Assembly: GCA_021324365.1 (NCBI GenBank)
Contig: JAJPJE010000016.1
Coordinates: 1-62,091 of the forward strand
Length of the DNA: 62,091 nt
Direction of reading: 5' to 3'
DNA from: Terriglobia bacterium
GTDB lineage: Bacteria > Acidobacteriota > Terriglobia > Terriglobales > Acidobacteriaceae
Shown here: positions 17,786 through 26,785 of the stretch, piece after piece
Numbering within the stretch: the stretch's first letter is position 1
How the letters are laid out: every line of letters starts with the position of its first letter
Notes under the pieces: generated by a model
Told to the model about the DNA's origin: nothing
Databases searched by the model: none
The model's input: the letters and a program-made list of their open reading frames with translations, nothing else
Made by a program: the position numbers and the translations under genes

Positions 17786-20700
17786 ATGTCCGGACTTACT
17801 GACAAAGCAATCGCAGATAAGAAATACGACATGCTCTGGATGGGCGTGGATGTGGGTTCGACGACTGTGAAGATTGTTGTCGTCGATAACGCCACAGACG
17901 AGATTCTCTGGCAGGACTACCAGCGCCACGAGACTAAACAGCCAGAGAAGCTGCTTGAGATGCTGAAGCAGATCAAGACCGATCTGCCCAATGTTCCGGA
18001 CGAGAACTACCGCGTCTTCATCACCGGTTCGGGCGGTTCCGGAATTTCCAAGCACATCGGCGCTAAGTTCGTTCAGGAAGTAAACGCAGTCTCGCTGGCT
18101 GTTGAGAAGCTCTATCCCGAGTGCGGATCGGTCATCGAACTAGGCGGTCAGGACGCGAAGATCATCATCTTCAAGGAAGATCCCGAGACGGGCAAAAAGA
18201 AGAAGCTGCCTTCGATGAACGACAAGTGCGCGGGCGGCACCGGGGCTGTTATCGACAAGATTAACGCCAAGCTGCGCATTCCCTCCGATCAGCTCTGCAA
18301 CATGGGCTACAAGGGCGAGAAGCTGCACCCGGTAGCCGGCAAGTGCGGTGTGTTCGCTGAGACGGATATCAATGGCCTGCAAAAGCAGGGCGTTCCGCCA
18401 AATGAATTGATGGCCTCGCTGTTTGAGTCGATCGTGCAACAGAATCTGTCAGTGCTGACGCGCGGCAACACGCTGCGTCCAGTTGTGCTCCTGCTCGGCG
18501 GCCCTAACTGCTACATCAAGGGCATGCGCGACTGCTGGAAACACAACATCCCGAAAATCTGGGAAGAGCGCAACTATCCGCTGCCTGAAGGTGTTGATCC
18601 GGAGACGCTGATTAAGACTCCGGATAATGCGCAGTATTTTGCGTGCATCGGCGCCGTGGAGTTCGGCAAGCAGGAAGACCAGGGAATTGGCGTTTATCTT
18701 GGCTATGACAAGCTCGAGTGGTACATGACTGAGGGCCGTGCGCAGGAGAAAGCCAAGAAGGGTGGCGCTCAGGCGCTAGCGAAGAGTCCTGAGGAACTCG
18801 CCGAGTTCAAGTCCAAGTACACCAAGAAAAAGTTTGTACCGACGACATTCCAGCCCGGTCAGGTAGTGGAAGGCTTCATCGGCATCGATGGCGGCTCGAC
18901 CTCGACCAAGGCGGTGCTCGTCGACAAAGATCGCAACATTCTCTGCAAGACCTATCAGCTCTCGAAGGGCAATCCAATTGAGGATACCCAGGAAGTGCTG
19001 GCGAAGGTCGCCAAGCAAGTCAGCGATCAGGGTGCCGAACTGAAGATCATGGGCGTGGGCACGACCGGCTATGCCAAGGACATCCTGAAAGATGCGATTG
19101 GCGCTGACGTGGCGCTCGTCGAAACCGTCGCGCACACCCAGGCCGCTTTGCACTTCTATCCGGATGCAGACGTGATCTGCGACGTAGGTGGCCAGGACAT
19201 CAAGATCATCATCCTGAAGGATGGCCGCGTAAAAGACTTCAAGCTGAACACGCAATGTTCGGCTGGTAACGGCTACTTCCTGCAAGGCACGTGCGAGAGC
19301 TTCGGCTTTAAGGTCGAGGACTTCGCCGACATCGCTTTCAATGCCAAGGGATTTCCGCAGTTCGGCTACGGCTGCGCAGTATTTATGCAGTCGGACATCG
19401 TCGACTTCCAGCGTCAGGGATGGAAGCCGGAAGAGATCATGGCCGGCCTCTGCAATGTTCTGCCAAAGAACATCTGGCTCTACGTTTCGCAGATTCCGAA
19501 CCTATCGGCGATCGGGCGCAAATTCATTCTGCAGGGTGGAACGCAGCACAATTTGGCAGCAGTGAAATCGCAAGTCGACTTCATCGAGTCGCGTTTCAAG
19601 GGCAAGGAAATTAAACCCGACGTCATTGTCCACCAGCACTGCGGTGAAGCTGGCGCCATCGGTTGCGCCTTTGAAGCCGTACGCCTGTGGGAGAACGGCA
19701 AAGAGACCGAGTTTATCGGCTTGCATGGCGTGGCCTCGATCACCTACACCACGACCCGCAACGAAGACACGCGCTGCTACTTCTGCAAGAACAAATGCCT
19801 GCGTACCTTCATTGACGTGAAGACGGCGAGCCCGAATCCGAATTACAAGCCTCCGGTGAAGACGAAAGTTCCACTCACGCAAGGCGCGCAGCGACTCATC
19901 ATCGCGACCTGCGAAAAGGGAACTGTCGAGAACGTGGAAGAGATGCGCGTCATCAAAGGCAACATCGACGCTATCAAGAAGGAAAACCCGAATCTCGTCG
20001 AGATCGCTGCCAAGTCCGCATTCAAGAGCTACGAGCCGCCGGTTGTAGCTGATCCTCTGCCGAAGCTGGCAATCACCAAGAGCCAGAAAGAACGCGTTGA
20101 GAAGATGAAGAAGCGCGCCGAGCTTCGTATCGGCATGCCCAAAGCGCTGAACATGTACAGCTGCGGGCCTTTCTTCACCGCATATTTCGAGTCGCTCGGG
20201 GTGAAGGCCGAAAATATCTTCTGGTCCGACTACACCAGCGAGCAGCTTTATAAGGAAGGCGCGAAGCGCGGCGCCATCGATCCGTGCTTCCCGTCGAAGG
20301 TCGGCATTCCGCACGTGCACAACCTGCTCTATGCGGTTCACCCGAAGAAGAAGCTCGACATCATCTTCTTCCCAATGATCGATTCGCTGCCGACTTTCCT
20401 GAAGCACACGCAGTCGAATCGTGCGTGCCCGACGGTCACGGCGACGCCTGCCTCGGTAAAGGCGGCGTTCACGAAGGAAGGTAATCTCTTTGAAGAAAAG
20501 GGTGTGATCTGGCGCGACACGTTGATCTGTCTCGACAACGTGAAGGTCGCCCATCGCCAGATGTTCGACGACTGGAACGACATCCTCGGCCTGAGCGAGG
20601 AAGAGAACCTTCGCGCGGTTGAGCAGGGCTTTGCGGCGATGAAGAAGTTCGACGACGTCATCATGCGTGGCACCGCGCGTGAAGTGCTGAAGAAACTCGA

Positions 20701-21373
20701 AGCTGAAAACCGGCTCGGGATCGTGCTTTTGGGTCGTCCATATCACAACGATCCCGGTATCAATCACGAGATCCTCGAGGAATTCCAGAAGCTCGGTTAT
20801 CCGGTCTTCTCGCAAGACTCACTGCCGCTCGACGATGAGATTGTCTGGAAGCTCTTCGGTGACGAAGTGAAGATGGGCATGATCAAGCATCCCATGGACG
20901 TCAGCGACGCCTGGAAAAACTCCTACTCCGAGAACACCACGCGCAAGGTCTGGGCGGCGAAATACATCGCACGCCACCCGAACCTCGTGGCACTCGAACT
21001 GTCGAGCTTCAAGTGCGGACACGATGCTCCGATCTATACCGTGATCGAAGAAATCGTCGAGCACTCGGGCACACCGTACTTCTGCTTCAAAGATATCGAC
21101 GAAAACAAGCCGAGCGGATCGATCAAGATTCGTGTCGAGACGATCGGCTACTTCCTAAAGCGCTACCGTGAAGACATGGTCCGCAATCGCACCAAGGAAG
21201 TCAGTATCGAGGAACAGCTGAAGAAGTTCGAAGAGCAACTGCGTCACGAACTGAAGTTGGCCGGAAGTTCGAGCGAGCGAGGCGGCGGCTGCGGCACGCA
21301 CGAGACCGCTCCTAGCGAGTTGGTAGCGATCCAGCCCGCCGCGAACGAACTGGTCGAACTCAGCGGAGACTAA
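17786..21373 (+). CDS. Large acyl-CoA dehydratase activase: two BcrAD/BadFG ATPase domains plus DUF2229
   Basis: A 1195-residue fusion. The first ASKHA ATPase domain starts at GVDVGSTTVK (about residue 20), with C148 in DKCAGGTGAV and C187 in GKCGVFAETD. These are the positions that bridge the [4Fe-4S] cluster in HgdC-type archerases. A second ATPase domain starts at GIDGGSTSTK (about 366), with C491 (QCSAGNG) and C530 (YGCAVFMQSD). A C-x2-C-x3-C motif follows (C664, C667, C671). The C-terminal DUF2229/HgdB-like part starts near residue 779 (RIGMPKALNMYSCGPF) and has C834 and C1077. Family members use ATP to push electrons to very low potential. The start at 17786 has GGGAG upstream. The tail ends in a Gly/Cys-rich stretch. 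Confidence 0.9.
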   Translation: MSGLTDKAIADKKYDMLWMGVDVGSTTVKIVVVDNATDEILWQDYQRHETKQPEKLLEMLKQIKTDLPNVPDENYRVFITGSGGSGISKHIGAKFVQEVNAVSLAVEKLYPECGSVIELGGQDAKIIIFKEDPETGKKKKLPSMNDKCAGGTGAVIDKINAKLRIPSDQLCNMGYKGEKLHPVAGKCGVFAETDINGLQKQGVPPNELMASLFESIVQQNLSVLTRGNTLRPVVLLLGGPNCYIKGMRDCWKHNIPKIWEERNYPLPEGVDPETLIKTPDNAQYFACIGAVEFGKQEDQGIGVYLGYDKLEWYMTEGRAQEKAKKGGAQALAKSPEELAEFKSKYTKKKFVPTTFQPGQVVEGFIGIDGGSTSTKAVLVDKDRNILCKTYQLSKGNPIEDTQEVLAKVAKQVSDQGAELKIMGVGTTGYAKDILKDAIGADVALVETVAHTQAALHFYPDADVICDVGGQDIKIIILKDGRVKDFKLNTQCSAGNGYFLQGTCESFGFKVEDFADIAFNAKGFPQFGYGCAVFMQSDIVDFQRQGWKPEEIMAGLCNVLPKNIWLYVSQIPNLSAIGRKFILQGGTQHNLAAVKSQVDFIESRFKGKEIKPDVIVHQHCGEAGAIGCAFEAVRLWENGKETEFIGLHGVASITYTTTRNEDTRCYFCKNKCLRTFIDVKTASPNPNYKPPVKTKVPLTQGAQRLIIATCEKGTVENVEEMRVIKGNIDAIKKENPNLVEIAAKSAFKSYEPPVVADPLPKLAITKSQKERVEKMKKRAELRIGMPKALNMYSCGPFFTAYFESLGVKAENIFWSDYTSEQLYKEGAKRGAIDPCFPSKVGIPHVHNLLYAVHPKKKLDIIFFPMIDSLPTFLKHTQSNRACPTVTATPASVKAAFTKEGNLFEEKGVIWRDTLICLDNVKVAHRQMFDDWNDILGLSEEENLRAVEQGFAAMKKFDDVIMRGTAREVLKKLEAENRLGIVLLGRPYHNDPGINHEILEEFQKLGYPVFSQDSLPLDDEIVWKLFGDEVKMGMIKHPMDVSDAWKNSYSENTTRKVWAAKYIARHPNLVALELSSFKCGHDAPIYTVIEEIVEHSGTPYFCFKDIDENKPSGSIKIRVETIGYFLKRYREDMVRNRTKEVSIEEQLKKFEEQLRHELKLAGSSSERGGGCGTHETAPSELVAIQPAANELVELSGD

Positions 21374-21408
21374 GACAATTGGTAATTTAGTAATCTGGTA
21401 ATTGGGTA

Positions 21409-21445
21409 AAAATCGCTCTCGCATTCGGGAGCGGTTTTCTTTTTG
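21409..21445 (+). terminator. Rho-independent terminator after the activase operon
   Basis: AAAATCGCTC (21409-21418) pairs with GAGCGGTTTT (21429-21438), followed by CTTTTT. It lies 36 bp past the stop codon of the large activase. Confidence 0.8.
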
Positions 21446-22130
21446 TAGCGCCGGCGTCTCGCCGGCTGGTTGCGTGGGCGTCTGGCCCGCGCGCTTCACG
21501 ACTCACGTGGCGCAGCCGACCCTTCGACTTCGCTCAGGGCAGGCCCCCCGGCTGCGCCTTCCGAGCATCGCGAGGATTATGGTTTGTGTAGGACAGGCAA
21601 TCCCTGCCTGTCAGGTCCTCGCGTCAGCGAGGACAGATGTCTCTACGCGCTGGATCCTGAAGCGCCTGTCATCATTGAGCGAGCAGCTTCATCGCGAGCG
21701 AAGGATCTTTGTGTTGGAACCCTCGGTGTCGACCGAGGGACTCACTTTTAAGCCTACGGTAATAGCGGTGCCAGTCGAGTGGTATAGACGTGATATTGGC
21801 ATCCATGATGCGAGTTAAGTTCATTGAGGCGAGCAGAATCCTGATCCGCTGCCGCTTTTGAATGATGGACTTTGACTACCGAGATGCTATTGGACGGCTC
21901 TTTTTCACTGAAGGGGAGGTCAATCCTAACTATGGCATAAACGTGCCGGTATTTCGAATGTGGTTTTTCCACCATCTTTGAATTCTAGCGGTAGACTGCA
22001 ATTCACGTCGAAACTTGGTGGTCCCGCTTCTGCACGCCTCTGTCCCGTCAGGGACATGGTTGCAATAGCCCGGCGCCTTTAGCGCCGGGTACAAGAAACG
22101 GATTCCCTACAAGTCCCGTAGGGACGATTG
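21446..22130. repeat. Palindrome-rich intergenic stretch
   Basis: At least five separate short inverted repeats are visible: GCCGGCG/CGCCGGC (21450-21466), GACAGGCA/TGCCTGTC (21592-21612), TGTCCC/GGGACA (22041-22056), CCCGGCGC/GCGCCGGG (22069-22089) and GTCCC/GGGAC (22113-22125). Near 21525 is CCTTCGACTTCGCTCAGGG, a widespread repeat motif. Apart from the small ORF at 21754-21975 I see no gene here. Confidence 0.6.
21754..21975 (-). CDS. Small protein of unknown function
   Basis: A 73-residue frame in a repeat-rich stretch. The segment KYRHVYAIVRIDLP followed by ISVVKVHHSKAAADQDSARLNELN and GCQYHVYTTRL reads like a compact alpha/beta domain. I have the impression of similar short proteins in Acidobacteriota and Planctomycetota, in which a Val-Tyr-Ala-Ile-Val strand precedes an Ala/Glu helix ending in ARLN. 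No motif gives a function. The composition is protein-like (amphipathic helix, alternating strand), unlike the shadow frames nearby. There is no obvious partner gene. Confidence 0.5.
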   Translation of the reverse strand: MVEKPHSKYRHVYAIVRIDLPFSEKEPSNSISVVKVHHSKAAADQDSARLNELNSHHGCQYHVYTTRLAPLLP

Positions 22131-22194
22131 AATGAACCAATCATCAGCTCCGGTGTCCCATCTCAGCCCTCTGTTGGCTGAGGGAACGTCATGC

Positions 22195-23154
22195 CTACGC
22201 ACCTTCCTGCGGAAACAGCGGATCAGCTCCCTCCATAAAGCTCAGCAGCCTCTTAGTCTCGCCATCCGTGATCGGCTGAAATCCCTGCGCCAACTTTAAG
22301 GCCAGCCGGAACCAGTCAGGATTGCCGGGAGGAACCGCCGCCGTTACAGGCCGCGAGAGGGTCCACCGATAAGCCAGAGCGGCTTCTTCAGGCAGCGTGC
22401 AGGGCTCGTACCAGCACTTTGGAGTCTTTTTGTTATCCGCGAGTCCTGCTGCATACTTCCCGCGCGCCATCGCTTTAATCGCAATGAATCCCACGCCCTT
22501 CTGCCGGGCATGCTCCAGGACTGCCGGTCCGAAGTTCGACTTGGTGACGAGCACGTAATTGATCGGAAACATCAGCGTATCCAACCCGCCGTGGTCTATC
22601 GCAGCCGTCGCCACCTCCACTGAGTGCGTACTCAAGCCAAGAAATCGAACTTTACCAGCTTTCTTCGCAGCCATGAAAGCCTCCATGGCTCCATTCGGCC
22701 CAAAGATCTGATTCAGCTCACTCATCTTGTCGACAGCGTGATGCTGGTACAAATCGAAGTGGTCGGTTCGCAGCGTTTTCAGCGATTTTTCCAGCCCGAC
22801 TTCGGTTTCTGCTTTGCTGCGAAAGTCAGTTTTTGAAGCCAGGAAGCAACGCTTGCGATACGGTTGCAGCGCTGGCCCGAGTCGGTCTTCAGCATTGCCG
22901 TATGTCGGAGAGACGTCGTAGTAGTTCACGCCGAGTTCGTACGCTTCCGCAACCAGGCGGTTAGCTTCTTCCTGCTCAATCGACATCACGGCGGTGCCGC
23001 CGAAGCCAAAAATCGAAAGATCCTCTCCTGTTTTGCCGAGAGGGCGCTTTGGAATTGGAGATCCGGTCGACTTCTGTGCGGCAACCAAGTCCTGCGAAAG
23101 GGCGAGTGCCGCGAGCGCGGCAGTTCCGGTCTTCAGAAAATCACGTCTCTCCAT
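22195..23154 (-). CDS. Aldo/keto reductase-family protein with Tat-like leader
   Basis: A 319-residue protein. A twin-arginine-type leader (MERRDFLKTGTAALAALALS) precedes an AKR barrel. Catalytic residues are D80 and Y85 (NYYDVSPTYGNAEDRLG), K108 (LASKTDF) and H138 (DLYQHHA). The start at 23154 is fixed by GGAGG seven bases upstream; the frame stays open for 150 more codons but these overlap the divergent small gene. It is more similar to oxidoreductases of the predicted oxidoreductase/YdhF kind than to the AKR at 4580-5446, but shares export and lack of pathway context. The substrate is unknown. Confidence 0.85.
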   Translation of the reverse strand: MERRDFLKTGTAALAALALSQDLVAAQKSTGSPIPKRPLGKTGEDLSIFGFGGTAVMSIEQEEANRLVAEAYELGVNYYDVSPTYGNAEDRLGPALQPYRKRCFLASKTDFRSKAETEVGLEKSLKTLRTDHFDLYQHHAVDKMSELNQIFGPNGAMEAFMAAKKAGKVRFLGLSTHSVEVATAAIDHGGLDTLMFPINYVLVTKSNFGPAVLEHARQKGVGFIAIKAMARGKYAAGLADNKKTPKCWYEPCTLPEEAALAYRWTLSRPVTAAVPPGNPDWFRLALKLAQGFQPITDGETKRLLSFMEGADPLFPQEGA

Positions 23155-23334
23155 GTGTCCTCCATCAGGACTGACTCTAGTTGCGGGCTTCCGCAGAATC
23201 CAGAGCCTGAGGCTGAAATCAGCATCGAGAAGTTCATAATGGGAACGATGAAATCCGGGCGCTTGGTGAAGCGACGAATGGGGCATCCGGAAGTAACTGC
23301 CTGTTAAAATACTTGTATAAAGAGGGTGACACGG

Positions 23335-23619
23335 ATGGCGATGGAATCCGACAAGGTGATGTTTGAGATTTATAGAGACGCCACTTATACCGGCAAGTAC
23401 CGCGTCGTGTATTACACCGAGCTCAACGAGAACAACAAAGAGTGGGAAATCAATAAAGCGATGGCCGGTGAGCACTTCTACGACGGCTTCATCAAGAACT
23501 ACGGCAAAGACGCCGCCAAGGACATCATCGAATCTCTCCTGAAGCGTATGAACGATGGTGAGAATCTCACGCCTCACGACATCGAGCACGCTCTGGGCGA
23601 GCACGCCGCAGCGAAGTAA
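23335..23619 (+). CDS. Small conserved-looking protein of unknown function
   Basis: A 94-residue soluble protein that I do not recognise. It has a strand-rich first half (MFEIYRDATYTGKYRVVYYTEL), a helical middle (YDGFIKNYGKDAAKDIIESLLKRM) and an acidic end (LTPHDIEHALGEHAAAK). Codon use and amino-acid balance look genuine, and GAGGG lies about eight bases before the ATG at 23335. GTG (23326) and ATG (23341) are alternative starts. It is divergent from the aldo/keto reductase with 180 bp between them and is followed by more than 400 bp without a gene, so it is probably monocistronic. There is no signal peptide or TM helix. Confidence 0.75.
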   Translation: MAMESDKVMFEIYRDATYTGKYRVVYYTELNENNKEWEINKAMAGEHFYDGFIKNYGKDAAKDIIESLLKRMNDGENLTPHDIEHALGEHAAAK

Positions 23620-24038
23620 CTACCACAGTCGACCAGTGTTTCAGTTTCCTTCCTTTGGGAACAGGAATGCCTTGCTGCGCTCGGTATGATAGTTCCTCGC
23701 GTAGGCTGGGAACTGAAGGACTGACAGACTGAAGAGGTGACACTGAAGACTGAGACACTGGCAGGTCGATGAGACAACGAAGCCGCCGTTCCCGGGGCAT
23801 TCCGCGAACGACGGCTCCAGCAGGGACATCAACAGATCAGGCTTGATCTGCCATTACCCATCTCTAGACAACAGATCACAGTAAAACGTTCCCAAAATCA
23901 CCGAAATATATTTTTGCTCGCAGTTTGGAACCTTCCTCTGCGGCGGTGTCTATTCCAGTAGCGCATGCGCCATCCGGTGGGCCGCTCCCACCAGAACTGG
24001 CGAGCCAGTGGCTCGCGGAAAGTAGTTCAGGAGGGCGT
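23620..24038. other. Gene-free interval with direct and inverted short repeats
   Basis: Around 23708-23760 a degenerate ACTGA-rich tract repeats the word ACTGAAG/GACTGA several times. GCCGCCGTTC...GAACGACGGC (about 23781-23812) forms a loose hairpin. The TonB gene could be extended leftwards to a TTG at 23925, but the ATG at 24039 is better. I see no other gene. Confidence 0.5.
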
Positions 24039-24767
24039 ATGTTTGAAGACAGCCTGTTTGCGTCCAGCAGTGTGCGAAATCCGCGACGAGGATGGACCGC
24101 GTTCGTGTCTTTCCTTATCCAGACATTTTTCATCAGCGTGCTGGTAGCGCTTCCTCTGCTGTTTACGCAAGCGCTGCCGCTGATGCATTGGACCGACTAT
24201 CTCACCGTGCCCCCCGCGGCTGCACCAACTGTGGCAGAAACGCCAACTCCTCATCACTCGCCTACCCAGACCGATGTAGAAAAAACGGTTATGCTGCAGC
24301 CAGCAACCATTCCGCACGATATTGTCCAGACGCCCGACGAGCCTCCGCCAATGGAAGCATATGGGCATCCTGGTCCTGGGGTTCCCGGTTCGACAGGACC
24401 CGAGGGCGGCGGATTTATGGACAGCCTGTTTAACAGCATGCATCCATCATCGGCTCGTCCGGTTTTGGAACGTCCGAAGAAGCCTGTGCAGGTTTCCACC
24501 GGTGTCTCGCAAGGCCTTCTGCTTCGACAGGTGAAGCCGGTGTATCCGCCTATCGCAATTGCTGCCCACGTCCAGGGAAAAGTTGTGTTACAGGCGGTTA
24601 TTGGCAAAGACGGGACGATCCAGAACCTGCACGTGATCAGCGGCCATCCTATGCTTATCAGACCGGCCATGGATGCGGTGCAGCAATGGCGGTATCGGCC
24701 CTATTTGCTGAACGGTGAGCCTGTGGAAGTCGAGACGCAGATTCAGGTGACATTTACGATTTCCTAG
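24039..24767 (+). CDS. TonB-family energy transducer-like protein
   Basis: A 242-residue protein with a cytoplasmic N-terminus, one TM helix (about 22-45, FVSFLIQTFFISVLVALPLL), a Pro-rich periplasmic spacer (PPAAAPTVAETPTPHH...DEPPPMEAYG) and a C-terminal TonB domain (about 155-242) with KPVYPPIAIAAHVQGKVVLQAVIGKDG and AVQQWRYRPYLLNGEPVEV. TonB proteins couple the inner-membrane proton gradient to outer-membrane transporters. Acidobacteria encode many copies. No ExbB/ExbD genes are adjacent. An AGGAGG four bases before the ATG at 24039 decides the start over the TTG at 23925. Confidence 0.88.
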   Translation: MFEDSLFASSSVRNPRRGWTAFVSFLIQTFFISVLVALPLLFTQALPLMHWTDYLTVPPAAAPTVAETPTPHHSPTQTDVEKTVMLQPATIPHDIVQTPDEPPPMEAYGHPGPGVPGSTGPEGGGFMDSLFNSMHPSSARPVLERPKKPVQVSTGVSQGLLLRQVKPVYPPIAIAAHVQGKVVLQAVIGKDGTIQNLHVISGHPMLIRPAMDAVQQWRYRPYLLNGEPVEVETQIQVTFTIS

Positions 24768-24886
24768 CGTGGGTTTCAGTTCGAGCGTGAGCCAGAACAG
24801 CCACGCGGAGCCAAGTGCGATCCTTCGACACGGGTCATTCGCCCCGCTCAGGATGGAAGTTCTCGCTTGCGCTCGAACTGACGACC

Positions 24887-26182
24887 CTATTTTGCTGGAT
24901 TGTTGAAGAGATCCAGCAAAGCCGTGGTCTCAACCAGCATTGCGGTTTTCAGCGTGGGTTCGCGATCGGGAGCAAAAGTGGAAGAATGCAATGACGGAAG
25001 CGTCTCGCCACTCGCCATCGCCTCTTTGTATTTTGCCGGATTGACTGCGCCCACAAAAAATTGGCTTGAGGGGACGCCAGCGATTCCGTACTCGGAGAAG
25101 TCTTCGGAGACCATCTTGGGCGGAATCTGATAGACGTTTGCATCGCCCAACACGCGCTTCTCGGCAGCGGCGATTCGCTCTGTGAGTGCTGGATCGTTGT
25201 AGGTGGCGTGTCCGCCTTCGTTGCTGGTGATCAGCGGAGGCTTCGGAGCGCCAGCAGCCGCGGCTTCGGCGTCTGCAATGCGCTTGAGTGAGTCGAAGAT
25301 GTGCTTGCGGACTTCCTCGCGGTACGAGCGCACGGTGAGCTGAAGGTGCACTTCGTTTGGAATGATGTTGTGCTTGGTGCCACCGTGAATGGAGCCGACG
25401 GTGATCACCGCGGGATCGGTGGGCGCGAGTTCGCGCGAGACGATCGTCTGCACGGAAACGATGAACTTGGCGGCCATGACGATTGGATCGACAGTGGTCT
25501 GCGGCATGGCTCCGTGCCCCCCTTTGCCGTAGAAGGTGACGTCGACCGAATCAGCATTCGATAGGGCATAGCCGGGGATAAAGCCAAGCTGCCCGGCAGG
25601 AATGCCGCTGTCATCGTGAATGGCGAAAACGTAACTAGGCTTCGGAAATCGCGTAAAGAGGCCGTCTTTGAGCATGGCGGGTGCACCGGCGCCGATCTCT
25701 TCCGCGGGCTGGGCGACCATCATTAGAGTGCCATGCCAGCGATCGCGATTCCGGCTCATGAGCGTGGCGGTGCCGACCCAACTGGACATGTGAATGTCGT
25801 GGCCGCAGGCATGCATCACAGGGACATCGTTGCCGGCGGCGTCTTTCGTGACCACGTGGCTGGCGTAGGGCAGACCGGTGTCCTCGTGCACCGGAAGGGC
25901 ATCGAGCTCAGTGCGGAGCATGACCGTGGGTCCATTACCGTTCTTCAGGATTCCGACCACGCCGGTTCCGCCGACGCCGGTCGTCACTTCGAATCCGAGC
26001 TTGCGAAGAGCGTCGGCGAGGGTGACCGCGGTATTGGTTTCATGCAGCGATAGCTCGGGATGCTCGTGCAGGTTTATGTAAAGCGCTTCCACGCCAGGGT
26101 AGACAGCGTCGATGTCAGCCTGGGTGAAGTTTTGGGCAGACACAGCAAGGGTCAAGAGGAGGACGACAATGAGTGGACGCAT
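24887..26182 (-). CDS. Secreted M20 family amidohydrolase/peptidase
   Basis: A 431-residue protein with a cleavable signal peptide (MRPLIVVLLLTLAVSA) and the M20D aminoacylase/hippurate-hydrolase fold. Metal-binding and catalytic motifs are visible: TELDALPV (92-98), HACGHDIHM with C126, H128 and D129, and QPAEEIGAGA with E161/E162. Family members hydrolyse N-acyl amino acids or similar amides. Export suggests a nutrient-scavenging role in the periplasm, which is inference. It is monocistronic and convergent with the TonB gene. Confidence 0.9.
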   Translation of the reverse strand: MRPLIVVLLLTLAVSAQNFTQADIDAVYPGVEALYINLHEHPELSLHETNTAVTLADALRKLGFEVTTGVGGTGVVGILKNGNGPTVMLRTELDALPVHEDTGLPYASHVVTKDAAGNDVPVMHACGHDIHMSSWVGTATLMSRNRDRWHGTLMMVAQPAEEIGAGAPAMLKDGLFTRFPKPSYVFAIHDDSGIPAGQLGFIPGYALSNADSVDVTFYGKGGHGAMPQTTVDPIVMAAKFIVSVQTIVSRELAPTDPAVITVGSIHGGTKHNIIPNEVHLQLTVRSYREEVRKHIFDSLKRIADAEAAAAGAPKPPLITSNEGGHATYNDPALTERIAAAEKRVLGDANVYQIPPKMVSEDFSEYGIAGVPSSQFFVGAVNPAKYKEAMASGETLPSLHSSTFAPDREPTLKTAMLVETTALLDLFNNPAK

Positions 26183-26333
26183 GCCGGAACAGTGTACTGC
26201 AATCGGCAGACCTGGAATACGGGCGCCCGTGTCGCGCTTGAAACGAGTCGGCTGCGCTCGTCGGCGCGGTTGCTCGCCCAGAATCCTTCGCCCGCGATGA
26301 GGCTGCGCTCCAGGATGACAGATCGCTGAGAGA

Positions 26334-26759
26334 TTATGTGATGAAAATGCGGTACAGCATGAGGTAAATGACGACGCCGGTTACGGAAACATAGAGCCAG
26401 ATTGGGTACGTCCAGCGGGCGATAGCACGGTGTCGGTCGAAGCGTCCGCGCCAGGCGCGCGAGACGGTGATGATTACGAGCGGCACAATCACCGCGGCAA
26501 GTATCGTGTGTGTGGTCAGGATGGTGAAGTAGACGGGCCGCGACCAGCCGTGCCCCCGAAAGCGATAGCTGCCGATATGCGCGTGGTAGTAGAGATACGA
26601 GATCAGGAAAAGAGTCGACGCGCAGATCGCGGTGATCATCACGGCCTTATGGGCGCGCTCGCGCCCACTCTTGATGAGAACGATGCCGGTGGCAATCAGG
26701 ACGGCCGCCGTGCCGTTCAGCGTGGCATTGATGATCGGAAAGATGGAATAGTCATGCAT
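26334..26759 (-). CDS. DUF420 membrane protein (cytochrome oxidase assembly, CtaM-like)
   Basis: A 141-residue protein with four TM helices: FPIINATLNGTAAVLIATGIVL, ICASTLFLISYLYYH, YFTILTTHTILAAVIVPLVII, and YVSVTGVVIYLMLYRIFI. A His in the second-helix region (YYHAHIG) and another in TTHT are typical DUF420 features. DUF420 proteins (COG2322) are linked to maturation of heme-A type oxidases; CtaM of Staphylococcus is the studied case. It follows the ctaA-ctaB-ABC genes on the same strand, separated from the permease gene by a 177-bp interval carrying a hairpin repeat. I infer membership in the oxidase-assembly locus. Confidence 0.85.
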   Translation of the reverse strand: MHDYSIFPIINATLNGTAAVLIATGIVLIKSGRERAHKAVMITAICASTLFLISYLYYHAHIGSYRFRGHGWSRPVYFTILTTHTILAAVIVPLVIITVSRAWRGRFDRHRAIARWTYPIWLYVSVTGVVIYLMLYRIFIT

Positions 26760-26785
26760 CTCGTCGAAATCTACTTGCGTTCACT

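Noticed and set aside
17774-18439. CRISPR-like or tandem repeats in the activase region
   Set aside because: No regularly spaced direct repeats were seen. Similar words come from repeated protein motifs in the two ATPase domains.
19502-20815. A 437-codon open frame on the minus strand inside the large activase gene
   Set aside because: It is an antisense shadow of a strongly conserved GC-rich plus-strand gene. Its composition (His/Arg/Glu/Val-rich without motifs) is typical of such shadows.
23155-23604. Extension of the second aldo/keto reductase by 150 residues
   Set aside because: The Tat-type leader and GGAGG at 23154 define the start. The extension overlaps the small gene at 23335-23619 in antisense.
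23781-23812. Possible tRNA or small RNA fold (GCCGCCGTTC...GAACGACGGC)
   Set aside because: There is no cloverleaf, TPsiC-like arm or CCA end. It looks like a loose hairpin only.
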